64,000 bases of DNA, from NCBI RefSeq assembly GCF_963678635.1, contig NC_087067.1:33516401-33580400 (forward strand), given 5' to 3'. The notes below the pieces were generated by a model. The model did not search any database. It was not told where the DNA came from and saw only the letters and a list, made by a program, of their open reading frames with translations. Source of the stretch: Symsagittifera roscoffensis (taxonomy: Eukaryota; Xenacoelomorpha; Acoela; Convolutidae). The position numbers were made by a program, and so were the translations under genes. Below, in pieces: positions 21,816 through 35,047 of this stretch; position 1 is the first letter of the stretch, and each line of letters begins with the position of its first letter.

Positions 21816-22144
21816 AACTGACAGTATCCTGTCTGGTATTCAATCATATGCCACTTACAGTGGATGCGCGGCTATCATGCCATAGATGGTCATTCAAGGC
21901 ACCTTGTACACGCACAATAGCTTTGACCAGCTGATTTGGCCATAAAACACATTGGGCCAAAAAAATTCCAAACAATGTCAATTTTCAGTATTTTGTTTGA
22001 AATGCATAAATTATAACGTGAGCGTGCAAAATTTTACATGGTATAAGAGCATATTTTTACTCTCGCGCGAGTGCGAGTGTTTTAAAAGCAATCTACATAG
22101 ACATAAGCTAGTAAGGATATAAATGAAAGCGGAGTAACTCAAAT

Positions 22145-22263
22145 GCCTACGACCATACCATGTTGAATGCACCGGTTCTCGTCCGATCACCGAAGTTAAG
22201 CAACATTGGGCCTGGTTAGTACTTGGATGGGAGACCGCCTGGGAACACCAGGTGTTGTAGGCT
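22145..22263 (+). rRNA. 5S rRNA: 5S rRNA gene 17
   Basis: Consensus gene. The 3' flank reads TTTTAATTAAAG, the same private variant as gene 20. Confidence 0.98.
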
Positions 22264-22997
22264 TTTAATTAAAGCAAAAGTAATTCTTTTACTTTTATGC
22301 GCTAAGAGTTATTGCTGTTTAAAGTTCGGTGATGTCAAAAAGTTAAGCCTAATCGAGCGTGGTGCAAAAATTTTCAATGGGTCAAATTTTGGCCAAAACA
22401 AAAGAAAACCGAAAAATTTCTTTTGCAGTATCAATTTTGTGTACAATCAGCTGCTGATAGGTCAAAAATAATGGAGATAACTTTTGGGGTCTTTGAGTTA
22501 TAGCCTTTTGAATTTCGGTGATGTCAAAAAAATAAGCCCAATCGAGCCTGGTGAATTGCGCGAACGGCCATAACTTGCCCAAAAATTTTAAAATTTCCAA
22601 ATTTTAATATTTGGATCACAAGATCATAGTCAAATCTTGGGGGACTGAGAAAATGAACCAATTTCGTCGGTCCAACACAAAGTTATAAGCTTTTGAAATC
22701 TCGGTGATACCAAAAAGTTAAGCCTAATCGAGCGTGGTGCAAAAAATGAAATTTTCAAAATTTTTGTTTTTTTTTCGTTTAAAGTTCATTTTTTTCATCT
22801 CGTTTCATAAATTTGAGCTCAGGACAATTCCAACGAGCCCAAAACGACGTTTGTAGCTCAAGTGTACGTGGAGTAATCATCAGTTGAAAATTTGGGGGGA
22901 CCCGAATTTCGGCCATTTTGGACGAAAATCGGCCTAAAAGCTAACTTTTGAGTTAGTGCAATTTTTTTCTTGCATTTTTCAAGAGAATTGGGCTGCC

Positions 22998-23092
22998 CTC
23001 CGCTGTCGCAGACTGCATTCAAAGAAAACTTATCAAATAGATTTGAATACTTACCTATTTAATAAGTTTATCACAACAATTAGGCTAAAAGC
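22998..23092 (-). ncRNA. SL-like RNA candidate, copy 18
   Basis: Donor at 23049-23054 and stem intact. Confidence 0.4.
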
Positions 23093-23422
23093 AACTGATA
23101 GTATCCTGGCTGGTATTCAATCATATGCCACTTACAGTGGATGTGCGGCTATCATGCCATAGATGGTCATTCAAGGCACCTTGTACACGCTCCATAGGTT
23201 TTGACCAGCTGATTTGGCCATAAAACATATTGGGCCAAAAAAATTCCAAACAATGTCAATTTTCAGTATTTTGTTTGAAATGCATAAATTATAACGTGAG
23301 CGTGCAAAATTTTACATGGTATAAGAGCATATTTTTACTCTCGCGCGAGGGCGAGTGTTTTAAAAGTAATGTACATAGACATAAGCTAGTAAGGATATAA
23401 ATGAAAGCGGAGTAACTCAAAT

Positions 23423-23541
23423 GCCTACGACCATACCATGTTGAATGCACCGGTTCTCGTCCGATCACCGAAGTTAAGCAACATTGGGCCTGGTTAGTAC
23501 TTGGATGGGAGACCGCCTGGGAACACCAGGTGTTGTAGGCT
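23423..23541 (+). rRNA. 5S rRNA: 5S rRNA gene 18
   Basis: Consensus copy; duplicate partner of gene 21. Confidence 0.98.
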
Positions 23542-24276
23542 TTTATTTAAAGCAAAAGTAATTCTTTTACTTTTATGCGCTAAGAGTTATTGCTGTTTAA
23601 AATTCGGTGATGTCAAAAAGTTAAGCCTAATCGAGCGTGGTGCAAAAATTTTCAATGGGTCAAATTTTGGCCAAAACAAAAGAAAACCGAAAAATTTCTT
23701 TTGCAGTATCAATTTTGTGTACAATCAGCTGCTGATAGGTCAAAAATAATGGAGATAACTTTTGGGGTCTTTGAGTTATAGCCTTTTGAATTTCGGTGAT
23801 GTCAAAAAAATAAGCCCAATCGAGCCTGGTGAATTGCACGAACGGCCATAACTTGCCTAAAAATTTTAAAATTTCCAAATTTTATTATTTGGATCACAAG
23901 ATTATAGTCAAATCTTGGGGGACTGAGAAAATGAATCAATTTCGTTGGTCCAACACAAAGTTATGATCTTTTGAAATCTCGGTGATACCAAAAAGTTAAG
24001 CCTAATCGAGCGTGGTGCAAAAAATGAAATTTTCAAAATTTTTGTTTTTTTTTTTCGTTTAAAGTTCATTTTTTCATCTCGTTTCATAATTTTGAGCTCA
24101 GGACAATTCCAACGAGCCCAAAACGACGTTTGTAGCTCAAGTGTACGTGGAGTAATCATCAGTTGAAAATTTGGGGGGACCCGAATTTCGGCCATTTTGG
24201 ACGAAAATCGGCCTAAAAGCTAACTTTTAAGTTAGTGCAATTTTTTTCTTGCATTTTTCAAGAGAATTGGGCTGCC

Positions 24277-24371
24277 CTCCGCTGTCGCAGACTGCATTCA
24301 AAGAAAACTTATCAAATAGATTTGAATACTTACCTATTTAATAAGTTTATCACAACAATTAGGCTAAAAGC
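24277..24371 (-). ncRNA. SL-like RNA candidate, copy 19
   Basis: Donor at 24328-24333 and stem intact. Confidence 0.4.
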
Positions 24372-24700
24372 AACTGACAGTATCCTGTCTGGTATTCAAT
24401 CATATGCCACTTACAGTGGATGTGCGGCTATCATGCCATAGATGGTAATTCAAGGCACCTTGTACACGCTCCATAGCTTTGACCAGCTGATTTGGCCATA
24501 AAACACATTGGGCCAAAAAAATTCCAAACAATGTCAATTTTCAGTATTTTGTTTGAAATGCATAAATTATAACGTGAGCGTGCAAAATTTTACATGGTAT
24601 AAGAGCATATTTTTACTCTCGCGCGAGTGCGAGTGTTTTAAAAGCAATATACATAGACATAAGCTAGTAAGGATATAAATGAAAGCGGAGTAACTCAAAT

Positions 24701-24819
24701 GCCTACGACCATACCATGTTGAATGCACCGGTTCTCGTCCGATCACCGAAGTTAAGCAACATTGGGCCTGGTTAGTACTTGGATGGGAGACCGCCTGGGA
24801 ACACCAGGTGTTGTAGGCT
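24701..24819 (+). rRNA. 5S rRNA: 5S rRNA gene 19
   Basis: Consensus copy; duplicate partner of gene 22, sharing AATTATTTTAC downstream. Confidence 0.98.
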
Positions 24820-25553
24820 TTTATTTAAAGCAAAAGTAATTATTTTACTTTTATGCGCTAAGAGTTATTGCTGTTTAAAGTTCGGTGATGTCAAAAAGTT
24901 AAGCCTAATCGAGCGTGGTGCAAAAATTTTCAATGGGTCAAATTTTGGCCAAAACAAAAGAAAACCGAAAAATTTCTTTTGCAGTATCAATTTTGTGTAC
25001 AATCAGCTGCTGATAGGTCAAAAATAATGGAGATAACTTTTGGGGTCTTTGAGTTATAGCCTTTTGAATTTCGGTGATGTCAAAAAAATAAGCCCAATCG
25101 AGCCTGGTGAATTGCGCGAACGGCCATAACTTGCCCAAAAATTTTAAAATTTCCAAATTTTATTATTTGGATCACAAGATCATAGTCAAATCTTGGGGGA
25201 CTGAGAAAATGAATCAATTTCGTTGGTCCAACACAAAGTTATAAGCTTTTGAAATCTCGGTGATACCAAAAAGTTAAGCCTAATCGAGCGTGGTGCAAAA
25301 AATCAAATTTTCAAAATTTTTGTTTTTTTTTTCGTTTAAAGTTCATTTTTTCATCTTGTTTCATAATTTTGAGCTCAGGACAATTCCAACGAGCCCAAAA
25401 CGACGTTTGTAGCTCAAGTGTACGTGGAGTAATCATCAGTTGAAAATTTGGGGGGACCCGAATTTCGGCCATTTTGGACGAAAATCGGCCTAAAAGCTAA
25501 CTTTTAAGTTAGTGCAATTTTTTTCTTGCATTTTTCAAGAGAATTGGGCTGCC

Positions 25554-25648
25554 CTCCGCTGTCGCAGACTGCATTCAAAGAAAACTTATCAAATAGATTT
25601 GAATACTTACCTATTTAATAAGTTTATCACAACAATTAGGCTAAAAGC
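25554..25648 (-). ncRNA. SL-like RNA candidate, copy 20
   Basis: Donor at 25605-25610 and stem intact. Confidence 0.4.
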
Positions 25649-25977
25649 AACTGACAGTATCCTGTCTGGTATTCAATCATATGCCACTTACAGTGGATGC
25701 GCGGCTATCATGCCATAGATGGTCATTCAAGGCACCTTGTACACGCACAATAGCTTTGACCAGCTGATTTGGCCATAAAACACATTGGGCCAAAAAAATT
25801 CCAAACAATGTCAATTTTCAGTATTTTGTTTGAAATGCATAAATTATAACGTGAGCGTGCAAAATTTTACATGGTATAAGAGCATATTTTTACTCTCGCG
25901 CGAGTGCGAGTGTTTTAAAAGCAATCTACATAGACATAAGCTAGTAAGGATATAAATGAAAGCGGAGTAACTCAAAT

Positions 25978-26096
25978 GCCTACGACCATACCATGTTGAA
26001 TGCACCGGTTCTCGTCCGATCACCGAAGTTAAGCAACATTGGGCCTGGTTAGTACTTGGATGGGAGACCGCCTGGGAACACCAGGTGTTGTAGGCT
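25978..26096 (+). rRNA. 5S rRNA: 5S rRNA gene 20
   Basis: Consensus copy; duplicate partner of gene 17. Confidence 0.98.
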
Positions 26097-26830
26097 TTTA
26101 ATTAAAGCAAAAGTAATTCTTTTACTTTTATGCGCTAAGAGTTATTGCTGTTTAAAGTTCGGTGATGTCAAAAAGTTAAGCCTAATCGAGCGTGGTGCAA
26201 AAATTTTCAATGGGTCAAATTTTGGCCAAAACAAAAGAAAACCGAAAAATTTCTTTTGCAGTATCAATTTTGTGTACAATCAGCTGCTGATAGGTCAAAA
26301 ATAATGGAGATAACTTTTGGGGTCTTTGAGTTATAGCCTTTTGAATTTCGGTGATGTCAAAAAAATAAGCCCAATCGAGCCTGGTGAATTGCGCGAACGG
26401 CCATAACTTGCCCAAAAATTTTAAAATTTCCAAATTTTAATATTTGGATCACAAGATCATAGTCAAATCTTGGGGGACTGAGAAAATGAACCAATTTCGT
26501 CGGTCCAACACAAAGTTATAAGCTTTTGAAATCTCGGTGATACCAAAAAGTTAAGCCTAATCGAGCGTGGTGCAAAAAATGAAATTTTCAAAATTTTTGT
26601 TTTTTTTTCGTTTAAAGTTCATTTTTTTCATCTCGTTTCATAAATTTGAGCTCAGGACAATTCCAACGAGCCCAAAACGACGTTTGTAGCTCAAGTGTAC
26701 GTGGAGTAATCATCAGTTGAAAATTTGGGGGGACCCGAATTTCGGCCATTTTGGACGAAAATCGGCCTAAAAGCTAACTTTTGAGTTAGTGCAATTTTTT
26801 TCTTGCATTTTTCAAGAGAATTGGGCTGCC

Positions 26831-26925
26831 CTCGGCTGTCGCAGACTGCATTCAAAGAAAACTTATCAAATAGATTTGAATACTTACCTATTTAATAAGT
26901 TTATCACAACAATTAGGCTAAAAGC
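26831..26925 (-). ncRNA. SL-like RNA candidate, copy 21
   Basis: Donor at 26882-26887 and stem intact. One private change in the second hairpin (CTCGG). Confidence 0.4.
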
Positions 26926-27255
26926 AACTGATAGTATCCTGGCTGGTATTCAATCATATGCCACTTACAGTGGATGTGCGGCTATCATGCCATAGATGGT
27001 CATTCAAGGCACCTTGTACACGCTCCATAGGTTTTGACCAGCTGATTTGGCCATAAAACACATTGGGCCAAAAAAATTCCAAACAATGTCAATTTTCAGT
27101 ATTTTGTTTGAAATGCATAAATTATAACGTGAGCGTGCAAAATTTTACATGGTATAAGAGCATATTTTTACTCTCGCGCGAGGGCGAGTGTTTTAAAAGT
27201 AATGTACATAGACATAAGCTAGTAAGGATATAAATGAAAGCGGAGTAACTCAAAT

Positions 27256-27374
27256 GCCTACGACCATACCATGTTGAATGCACCGGTTCTCGTCCGATCA
27301 CCGAAGTTAAGCAACATTGGGCCTGGTTAGTACTTGGATGGGAGACCGCCTGGGAACACCAGGTGTTGTAGGCT
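27256..27374 (+). rRNA. 5S rRNA: 5S rRNA gene 21
   Basis: Consensus copy; duplicate partner of gene 18. Confidence 0.98.
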
Positions 27375-28109
27375 TTTATTTAAAGCAAAAGTAATTCTTT
27401 TACTTTTATGCGCTAAGAGTTATTGCTGTTTAAAATTCGGTGATGTCAAAAAGTTAAGCCTAATCGAGCGTGGTGCAAAAATTTTCAATGGGTCAAATTT
27501 TGGCCAAAACAAAAGAAAACCGAAAAATTTCTTTTGCAGTATCAATTTTGTGTACAATCAGCTGCTGATAGGTCAAAAATAATGGAGATAACTTTTGGGG
27601 TCTTTGAGTTATAGCCTTTTGAATTTCGGTGATGTCAAAAAAATAAGCCCAATCGAGCCTGGTGAATTGCACGAACGGCCATAACTTGCCTAAAAATTTT
27701 AAAATTTCCAAATTTTATTATTTGGATCACAAGATTATAGTCAAATCTTGGGGGACTGAGAAAATGAATCAATTTCGTTGGTCCAACACAAAGTTATGAT
27801 CTTTTGAAATCTCGGTGATACCAAAAAGTTAAGCCTAATCGAGCGTGGTGCAAAAAATGAAATTTTCAAAATTTTTGTTTTTTTTTTTCGTTTAAAGTTC
27901 ATTTTTTCATCTCGTTTCATAATTTTGAGCTCAGGACAATTCCAACGAGCCCAAAACGACGTTTGTAGCTCAAGTGTACGTGGAGTAATCATCAGTTGAA
28001 AATTTGGGGGGACCCGAATTTCGGCCATTTTGGACGAAAATCGGCCTAAAAGCTAACTTTTAAGTTAGTGCAATTTTTTTCTTGCATTTTTCAAGAGAAT
28101 TGGGCTGCC

Positions 28110-28204
28110 CTCCGCTGTCGCAGACTGCATTCAAAGAAAACTTATCAAATAGATTTGAATACTTACCTATTTAATAAGTTTATCACAACAATTAGGCTAA
28201 AAGC
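28110..28204 (-). ncRNA. SL-like RNA candidate, copy 22
   Basis: Donor at 28161-28166 and stem intact. Confidence 0.4.
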
Positions 28205-28533
28205 AACTGACAGTATCCTGTCTGGTATTCAATCATATGCCACTTACAGTGGATGTGCGGCTATCATGCCATAGATGGTAATTCAAGGCACCTTGTACAC
28301 GCTCCATAGCTTTGACCAGCTGATTTGGCCATAAAACACATTGGGCCAAAAAAATTCCAAACAATGTCAATTTTCAGTATTTTGTTTGAAATGCATAAAT
28401 TATAACGTGAGCGTGCAAAATTTTACATGGTATAAGAGCATATTTTTACTCTCGCGCGAGTGCGAGTGTTTTAAAAGCAATATACATAGACATAAGCTAG
28501 TAAGGATATAAATGAAAGCGGAGTAACTCAAAT

Positions 28534-28652
28534 GCCTACGACCATACCATGTTGAATGCACCGGTTCTCGTCCGATCACCGAAGTTAAGCAACATTGGGC
28601 CTGGTTAGTACTTGGATGGGAGACCGCCTGGGAACACCAGGTGTTGTAGGCT
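28534..28652 (+). rRNA. 5S rRNA: 5S rRNA gene 22
   Basis: Consensus copy; duplicate partner of gene 19. Confidence 0.98.
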
Positions 28653-29387
28653 TTTATTTAAAGCAAAAGTAATTATTTTACTTTTATGCGCTAAGAGTTA
28701 TTGCTGTTTAAAGTTCGGTGATGTCAAAAAGTTAAGCCTAATCGAGCGTGGTGCAAAAATTTTCAATGGGTCAAATTTTGGCCAAAACAAAAGAAAACCG
28801 AAAAATTTCTTTTGCAGTATCAATTTTGTGTACAATCAGCTGCTGATAGCTCAAAAATAATGGAGATAACTTTTGGGGTCTTTGAGTTATAGCCTTTTGA
28901 ATTTCGGTGATGTCAAAAAAATAAGCCCAATCGAGCCTGGTGAATTGCGCGAACGGCCATAACTTGCCCAAAAATTTTAAAATTTCCAAATTTTATTATT
29001 TGGATCACAAGATCATAGTCAAATCTTGGGGGACTGAGAAAATGAACCAATTTCGTCGGTCCAACACAAAGTTATAAGCTTTTGAAATCTCGGTGATACC
29101 AAAAAGTTAAGCCTAATCGAGCGTGGTGCAAAAAATGAAATTTTCAAAATTTTTGTTTTTTTTTCGTTCAAAGTTCATTTTTTTCATCTTGTTTCATAAT
29201 TTTGAGCTCAGGACAATTCCAACGAGCCCAAAACGACGTTTGTAGCTCAAGTGTACGTGGAGTAATCATCAGTTGAAAATTTGGGGGGACCCGAATTTCG
29301 GCCATTTTGGACGAAAATCGGCCTAAAAGCTAACTTTTACGTTAGTGCAATTTTTTTTCTTGCATTTTTCAAGAGAATTGGGCTGCT

Positions 29388-29482
29388 CTCCGCTGTCGCA
29401 GACTGCATTCAAAGAAAACTTATCAAATAGATTTGAATACTTACCTATTTAATAAGTTTATCACAACAATTAGGCTAAAAGC
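29388..29482 (-). ncRNA. SL-like RNA candidate, copy 23
   Basis: Donor at 29439-29444 and stem intact. Confidence 0.4.
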
Positions 29483-29811
29483 AACTGACAGTATCCTGGC
29501 TGGTATTCAATCATATGCCACTTACAGTGGATGTGCGGCTATCATGCCATAGATGGTCATTCAAGGCACCTTGTACACGCTCCATAGCTTTGACCAGCTG
29601 ATTTGGCCATAAAACACATTGGGCCAAAAAAATTCCAAACAATGTCAATTTTCAGTATTTTGTTTGAAATGCATAAATTATAACGTGAGCGTGCAAAATT
29701 TTACATGGTATAAGAGCATATTTTTACTCTCGCGCGAGGGCGAGTGTTTTAAAAGCAATGTACATAGACATAAGCTAGTAAGGATATAAATGAAAGCGGA
29801 GTAACTCAAAT

Positions 29812-29930
29812 GCCTACGACCATACCATGTTGAATGCACCGGTTCTCGTCCGATCACCGAAGTTAAGCAACATTGGGCCTGGTTAGTACTTGGATGGGAG
29901 ACCGCCTGGGAACACCAGGTGTTGTAGGCT
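29812..29930 (+). rRNA. 5S rRNA: 5S rRNA gene 23
   Basis: Consensus copy. Confidence 0.98.
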
Positions 29931-30664
29931 TTTATTTAAAGCAAAAGTAATTCTTTTACTTTTATGCGCTAAGAGTTATTGCTGTTTAAAGTTCGGTGAT
30001 GTCAAAAAGTTAATCCTAATCGAGCGTGGTGCAAAAATTTTCAATGGGTCAAATTTTGGCCAAAACAAAAGAAAACCGAAAAATTTCTTTTGCAGTATCA
30101 ATTTTGTGTACAATCAGCTGCTGATAGGTCAAAAATAATGGAGATAACTTTTGGGGTCTTTGAGTTATAGCCTTTTGAATTTCGGTGATGTCAAAAAAAT
30201 AAGCCCAATCGAGCCTGGTGAATTGCGCGAACGGCCATAACTTGCCCAAAAATTTTAAAATTTCCAAATTTTATTATTTGGATCACAAGATCATAGTCAA
30301 ATCTTGGGGGACTGAGAAAATGAACCAATTTCGTCGGTCCAACACAAAGTTATAAGCTTTTGAAATCTCGGTGATACCAAAAAGTTAAGCCTAATCGAGC
30401 GTGGTGCAAAAAATGAAATTTTCAAAATTTTTGTTTTTTTTTCATTAAAGTTCATTTTTTTCATCTCGTTTCATAAATTTGAGCTCAGGACAATTCCAAC
30501 GAGCCCAAAACGACGTTTGTAGCTCAAGTGTACGTGGAGTAATCATCAGTTGAAAATTTGGGGGGACCCGAATTTCGGCCATTTTGGACGAAAATCGGCC
30601 TAAAAGCTAACTTTTACGTTAGTGCAATTTTTTTTCTTGCATTTTTCAAGAGAATTGGGCTGCT

Positions 30665-30759
30665 CTCCGCTGTCGCAGACTGCATTCAAAGAAAACTTAT
30701 CAAATAGATTTGAATACTTACCTATTTAATAAGTTTATCACAACAATTAGGCTAAAAGC
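30665..30759 (-). ncRNA. SL-like RNA candidate, copy 24
   Basis: Donor at 30716-30721 and stem intact. Confidence 0.4.
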
Positions 30760-31088
30760 AACTGACAGTATCCTGGCTGGTATTCAATCATATGCCACTT
30801 ACAGTGGATGGGCGGCTATCATGCCATAGATGGTCATTCAAGGCACCTTGTACACGCTCCATAGCTTTGACCAGCTGATTTGGCCATAAAACACATTGGG
30901 CCAAAAAAATTCCAAACAATGTCAATTTTCAGTATTTTGTTTGAAATGCATAAATTATAACGTGAGCGTGCAAAATTTTACATGGTATAAGAGCATATTT
31001 TTACTCTCGCGCGAGGGCGAGTGTTTTAAAAGCAATGTACATAGACATAAGCTAGTAAGGATATAAATGAAAGCGGAGTAACTCAAAT

Positions 31089-31207
31089 GCCTACGACCAT
31101 ACCATGTTGAATGCACAGGTTCTCGTCCGATCACCGAAGTTAAGCAACATTGGGCCTGGTTAATACTTGGATGGGAGACCGCCTGGGAACACCAGGTGTT
31201 GTAGGCT
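31089..31207 (+). rRNA. 5S rRNA: 5S rRNA gene 24, two substitutions
   Basis: C29A and G75A differ from consensus. TATA box and T-run are intact. Confidence 0.96.
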
Positions 31208-31938
31208 TTTATTTAAAGCAAAAGTAATTCTTTTACTTTTATGCGCTAAGAGTTATTGCTGTTTAAATTTCGGTGATGTCAAAAAGTTAAGCCTAATCGA
31301 GCGTGGTGCAAAAATTTTCAATGGGTCAAATTTTGGCCAAAACAAAAGAAAACCGAAAAATTTCTTTTGCAGTATCAATTTTGTGTACAATCAGCTGCTG
31401 ATAGGTCAAAAATAATGGAGATAACTTTTGGGGTCTTTGAGTTATAGCCTTTTGAATTTCGGTGATGTCAAAAAAATAAGCCCAATCGAGCCTGGTGAAT
31501 TGCGCGAACGGCCATAACTTGCCCAAAAATTTTAAAATTTCCAAATTTTATTATTTGGATCACAAGATCATAGTCAAATCTTGGGGGACTGGGAAAATGA
31601 ACCAATTTCGTCGGTCCAACACAAAGTTATAAGCTTTTGAAATCTCGGTGATACCAAAAAATTAAGCCTAATCGAGCGTGGTGCAAAAAATGAAATTTTC
31701 AAAATTTTTTTTTTTCGTTCAAAGTTCATTTTTTTCATCTCGTTTCATAAATTTGAGCTCAGGACAATTCCAACGAGCCCAAAACGACGTTTGCAGCTCA
31801 AGTGTACGTGGAGTAATCATCAGTTGAAAATTTGGGGGGACCCGAATTTCGGCCACTTTGGACGAAAATCGGCCTAAAAGCTAACTTTTACGTTAGTGCA
31901 ATTTTTTTTCTTGCATTTTTCAAGAGAATTGGGCTGCC

Positions 31939-32033
31939 CTCCGCTGTCGCAGACTGCATTCAAAGAAAACTTATCAAATAGATTTGAATACTTACCTATT
32001 TAATAAGTTTATCACAACAATTACGCTAAAAGC
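31939..32033 (-). ncRNA. SL-like RNA candidate, copy 25
   Basis: Donor at 31990-31995 and stem intact. One exon-side change (TTACGCT). Confidence 0.4.
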
Positions 32034-32362
32034 AACTGACAGTATCCTGGCTGGTATTCAATCATATGCCACTTACAGTGGATGTGCGGCTATCATGCCA
32101 TAGATGGTCATTCAAGGCACCTTGTACACGCTCCATAGCTTTGACCAGCTGATTTGGCCATAAAACACATTGGGCCAAAAAAATTCCAAACAATGTCAAT
32201 TTTCAGTATTTTGTTTGAAATGCATAAATTATAACGTGAGCGTGCAAAATTTTACATGGTATAAGAGCATATTTTTACTCTCGCGCGAGGGCGAGTGTTT
32301 TAAAAGCAATGTACATAGACATAAGCTAGTAAGGATATAAATGAAAGCGGAGTAACTCAAAT

Positions 32363-32481
32363 GCCTACGACCATACCATGTTGAATGCACCGGTTCTCGT
32401 CCGATCACCGAAGTTAAGCAACATTGGGCCTGGTTAGTACTTGGATGGGAGACCGCCTGGGAACACCAGGTGTTGTAGGCT
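32363..32481 (+). rRNA. 5S rRNA: 5S rRNA gene 25
   Basis: Consensus copy. Confidence 0.98.
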
Positions 32482-33212
32482 TTTATTTAAAGCAAAAGTA
32501 ATTCTTTTACTTTTCTGCGCTAAGAGTTATTGCTGTTTAAAGTTCGGTGATGTCAAAAAGTTAAGCCTAATCGAGCGTGGTGCAAAAATTTTCAATGGGT
32601 CAAATTTTGGCCAAAACAAAAGAAAACCGAAAAATTTCTTTTGCAGTATCAATTTTGTGTACAATCAGCTGCTGATAGGTCAAAAATAATGGAGATAACT
32701 TTTGGGGTCTTTGAGTTATAGCCTTTTGAATTTCGGTGATGTCAAAAAAATAAGCCCAATCGAGCCTGGTGAATTGCGCGAACGGCCATAACTTGCCCAA
32801 AAAATTTAAAATTTCCAAATTTTATTATTTGGATCACAAGATCATAGTCAAATCTTGGGGGACTGAGAAAATGAACCAATTTCGTCGGTCCAACACAAAG
32901 TTATAAGCTTTTGAAATCTCGGTGATACCAAAAAATTAAGCCTAATCGAGCGTGGTGCAAAAAATGAAATTTTCAAAATTTTTTTTTTTCGTTCAAAGTT
33001 CATTTTTTTCATCTTGTTTCATAAATTTGAGCTCAGGAAAATTCCAACGAGCCCAAAACGACGTTTGCAGCTCAAGTGTACGTGGAGTAATCATCAGTTG
33101 AAAATTTGGGGGGACCCGAATTTCGGCCACTTTGGACGAAAATCGGCCTAAAAGCTAACTTTTACGTTAGTGCAATTTTTTTTCTTGCATTTTTCAAGAG
33201 GATTGGGCTGCC

Positions 33213-33307
33213 CTCCGCTGTCGCAGACTGCATTCAAAGAAAACTTATCAAATAGATTTGAATACTTACCTATTTAATAAGTTTATCACAACAATTAGGC
33301 TAAAAGC
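33213..33307 (-). ncRNA. SL-like RNA candidate, copy 26
   Basis: Donor at 33264-33269 and stem intact. Confidence 0.4.
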
Positions 33308-33636
33308 AACTGACAGTATCCTGGCTGGTATTCAATCATATGCCACTTACAGTGGATGTGCGGCTATCATGCCATAGATGGTCATTCAAGGCACCTTGTA
33401 CACGCTCCATAGCTTTGACCAGCTGATTTGGCCATAAAACACATTGGGCCAAAAAAATTCCAAACAATGTCAATTTTCAGTATTTTGTTCGAAATGTATA
33501 AATTATAACGTGAGCGTGCAAAATTTTACATGGTATAAGAACATATTTTTACTCTCGCGCGAGGGCGAGTGTTTTAAAAGCAATGTACATAGACATAAGC
33601 TAGTAAGGATATAAATGAAAGCGGAGTAACTCAAAT

Positions 33637-33755
33637 GCCTACAACCATACCATGTTGAATGCACCGGTTCTCGTCCGATCACCGAAGTTAAGCAACATTG
33701 GGCCTGGTTAGTACTTGGATGGGAGACCGCCTGGGAACACCAGGTGTTGTAGGCT
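33637..33755 (+). rRNA. 5S rRNA: 5S rRNA gene 26
   Basis: G7A in the terminal stem (GCCTACAACC). Its 3' flank (CTTGTACTTATATG) is shared only with gene 29. Confidence 0.96.
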
Positions 33756-34073
33756 TTTATTTAAAGCAAAAGTAATTCTTGTACTTATATGCGCTAAGAG
33801 TTATTGCTGTTTAAAGTTCGGTGATGTCAAAAAGTTAAGCCTAATCGAGTGTGGTGCAAAAATTTTCAATGGGTCAAATTTTGGCCAAAACAAAAGAAAA
33901 CCGAAAAATTTCTTTTGCAGTATCAATTTTGTGTACAATCAGCTGCTGATAGGTCAAAAATAATGGAGATAACTTTTGGGGTCTTTGAGTTATAGCCTTT
34001 TGAATTTCGGTGATGTCAAAAAAATAAGCCCAATCGAGCCTGGTGAATTGCGCAAACGGCCATAACTTGTCCA

Positions 34074-34100
34074 AAAATTTTAAAAAAATTTTAAAATTTC
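34074..34100. repeat. Small duplication in spacer after gene 26
   Basis: AAAAATTTTAAA is repeated in tandem here, which makes this unit 1292 bp, the longest without an insertion. Confidence 0.85.
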
Positions 34101-34505
34101 TAAATTTTATTATTTGGATCACAAGATCATAGTCAAATTTTGGGGGACTGAGAAAATGAACCAATTTCGTCGGTCCAACACAAAGTTATAAGCTTTTGAA
34201 ATCTCGGTGATACCAAAAAGTTAAGCCTAATCGAGCGTGGTGCAAAAAATGAAATTTTCAAAATTTTTGTTTTTTTTTTATCGTTCAACGTTCATTTTTT
34301 TCATCTTGTTTCATAAATTTGAGCTCAGAAAAATTCCAACGAGCCCAAAACGACGTTTGTAGCTCAAGTGTACGTGGAGTAATCATCAGTTGAAAATTTG
34401 GGGGGACCCGAAAATTCGGCCATTTTGGTTTAAAATCGGCCTAAAAGCTAACTTTTAACTTAGTGCAATTTTTTTTCTTGCATTTTTCAAGAGAATTGGG
34501 CTGCC

Positions 34506-34600
34506 CTCCGCTGTCGCAGAGTGCATTCAAAGAAAACTTATCAAATAGATTTGAATACTTACCTATTTAATAAGTTTATCACAACAATTAGGCTAAAAGC
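34506..34600 (-). ncRNA. SL-like RNA candidate, copy 27
   Basis: Donor at 34557-34562, stem and second hairpin all match the reference copy. Confidence 0.42.
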
Positions 34601-34928
34601 AACTGACAGTATCCTGGCTGGTATTCAATCATATGCCACTTACAGTGGATGTGCGGCTATCATGCTATAGACGGTCATTCAAGGCACCTTGTACACGCTC
34701 CATAGGTTTTGACCAGCTGATTTGGCCATAAAACACATTGGGCCAAAAAAATTCCAAACAATGTCAATTTTCAGTATTTTGTTTGAAATGCATAAATTAT
34801 AACGTGAGCGTGCAAAATTTTACATGGTATAGGCATATTTTTATTCTCGCGCGAGGGCGACTGTTTTAAAAGTAATGTACATAGACATAAGCTAGTAAGG
34901 ATATAAATGAAAGCGGAGTAACTCAAAT

Positions 34929-35047
34929 GCCTACGACCATACCATGTTGAATGCACCGGTTCTCGTCCGATCACCGAAGTTAAGCAACATTGGGCCTGGG
35001 TAGTACTTGGATGGGAGACCGCCTGGGAACACCAGGTGTTGTAGGCT
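34929..35047 (+). rRNA. 5S rRNA: 5S rRNA gene 27
   Basis: T72G in the intermediate element (CCTGGGTAG). The upstream region has GGTATAGGCAT and GGCGACTG, shared with gene 29. Confidence 0.96.

Larger units (their letters stand above)
21381..25213 (+). repeat. Three-unit duplication, left copy
   Basis: A 3833-bp block spanning genes 17, 18 and 19, nearly identical to 25214-29046. Shared private variants include TTTTAATTAAAG after genes 17 and 20, TTATGATC after 18 and 21, and ACGCACAATAG. The junction lies within 33 bp (25182-25214). Confidence 0.88.
25214..29046 (+). repeat. Three-unit duplication, right copy
   Basis: Second copy of the 3833-bp block, with genes 20, 21 and 22. I can see about four single-base differences from the left copy, so the duplication is recent. 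Confidence 0.88.
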
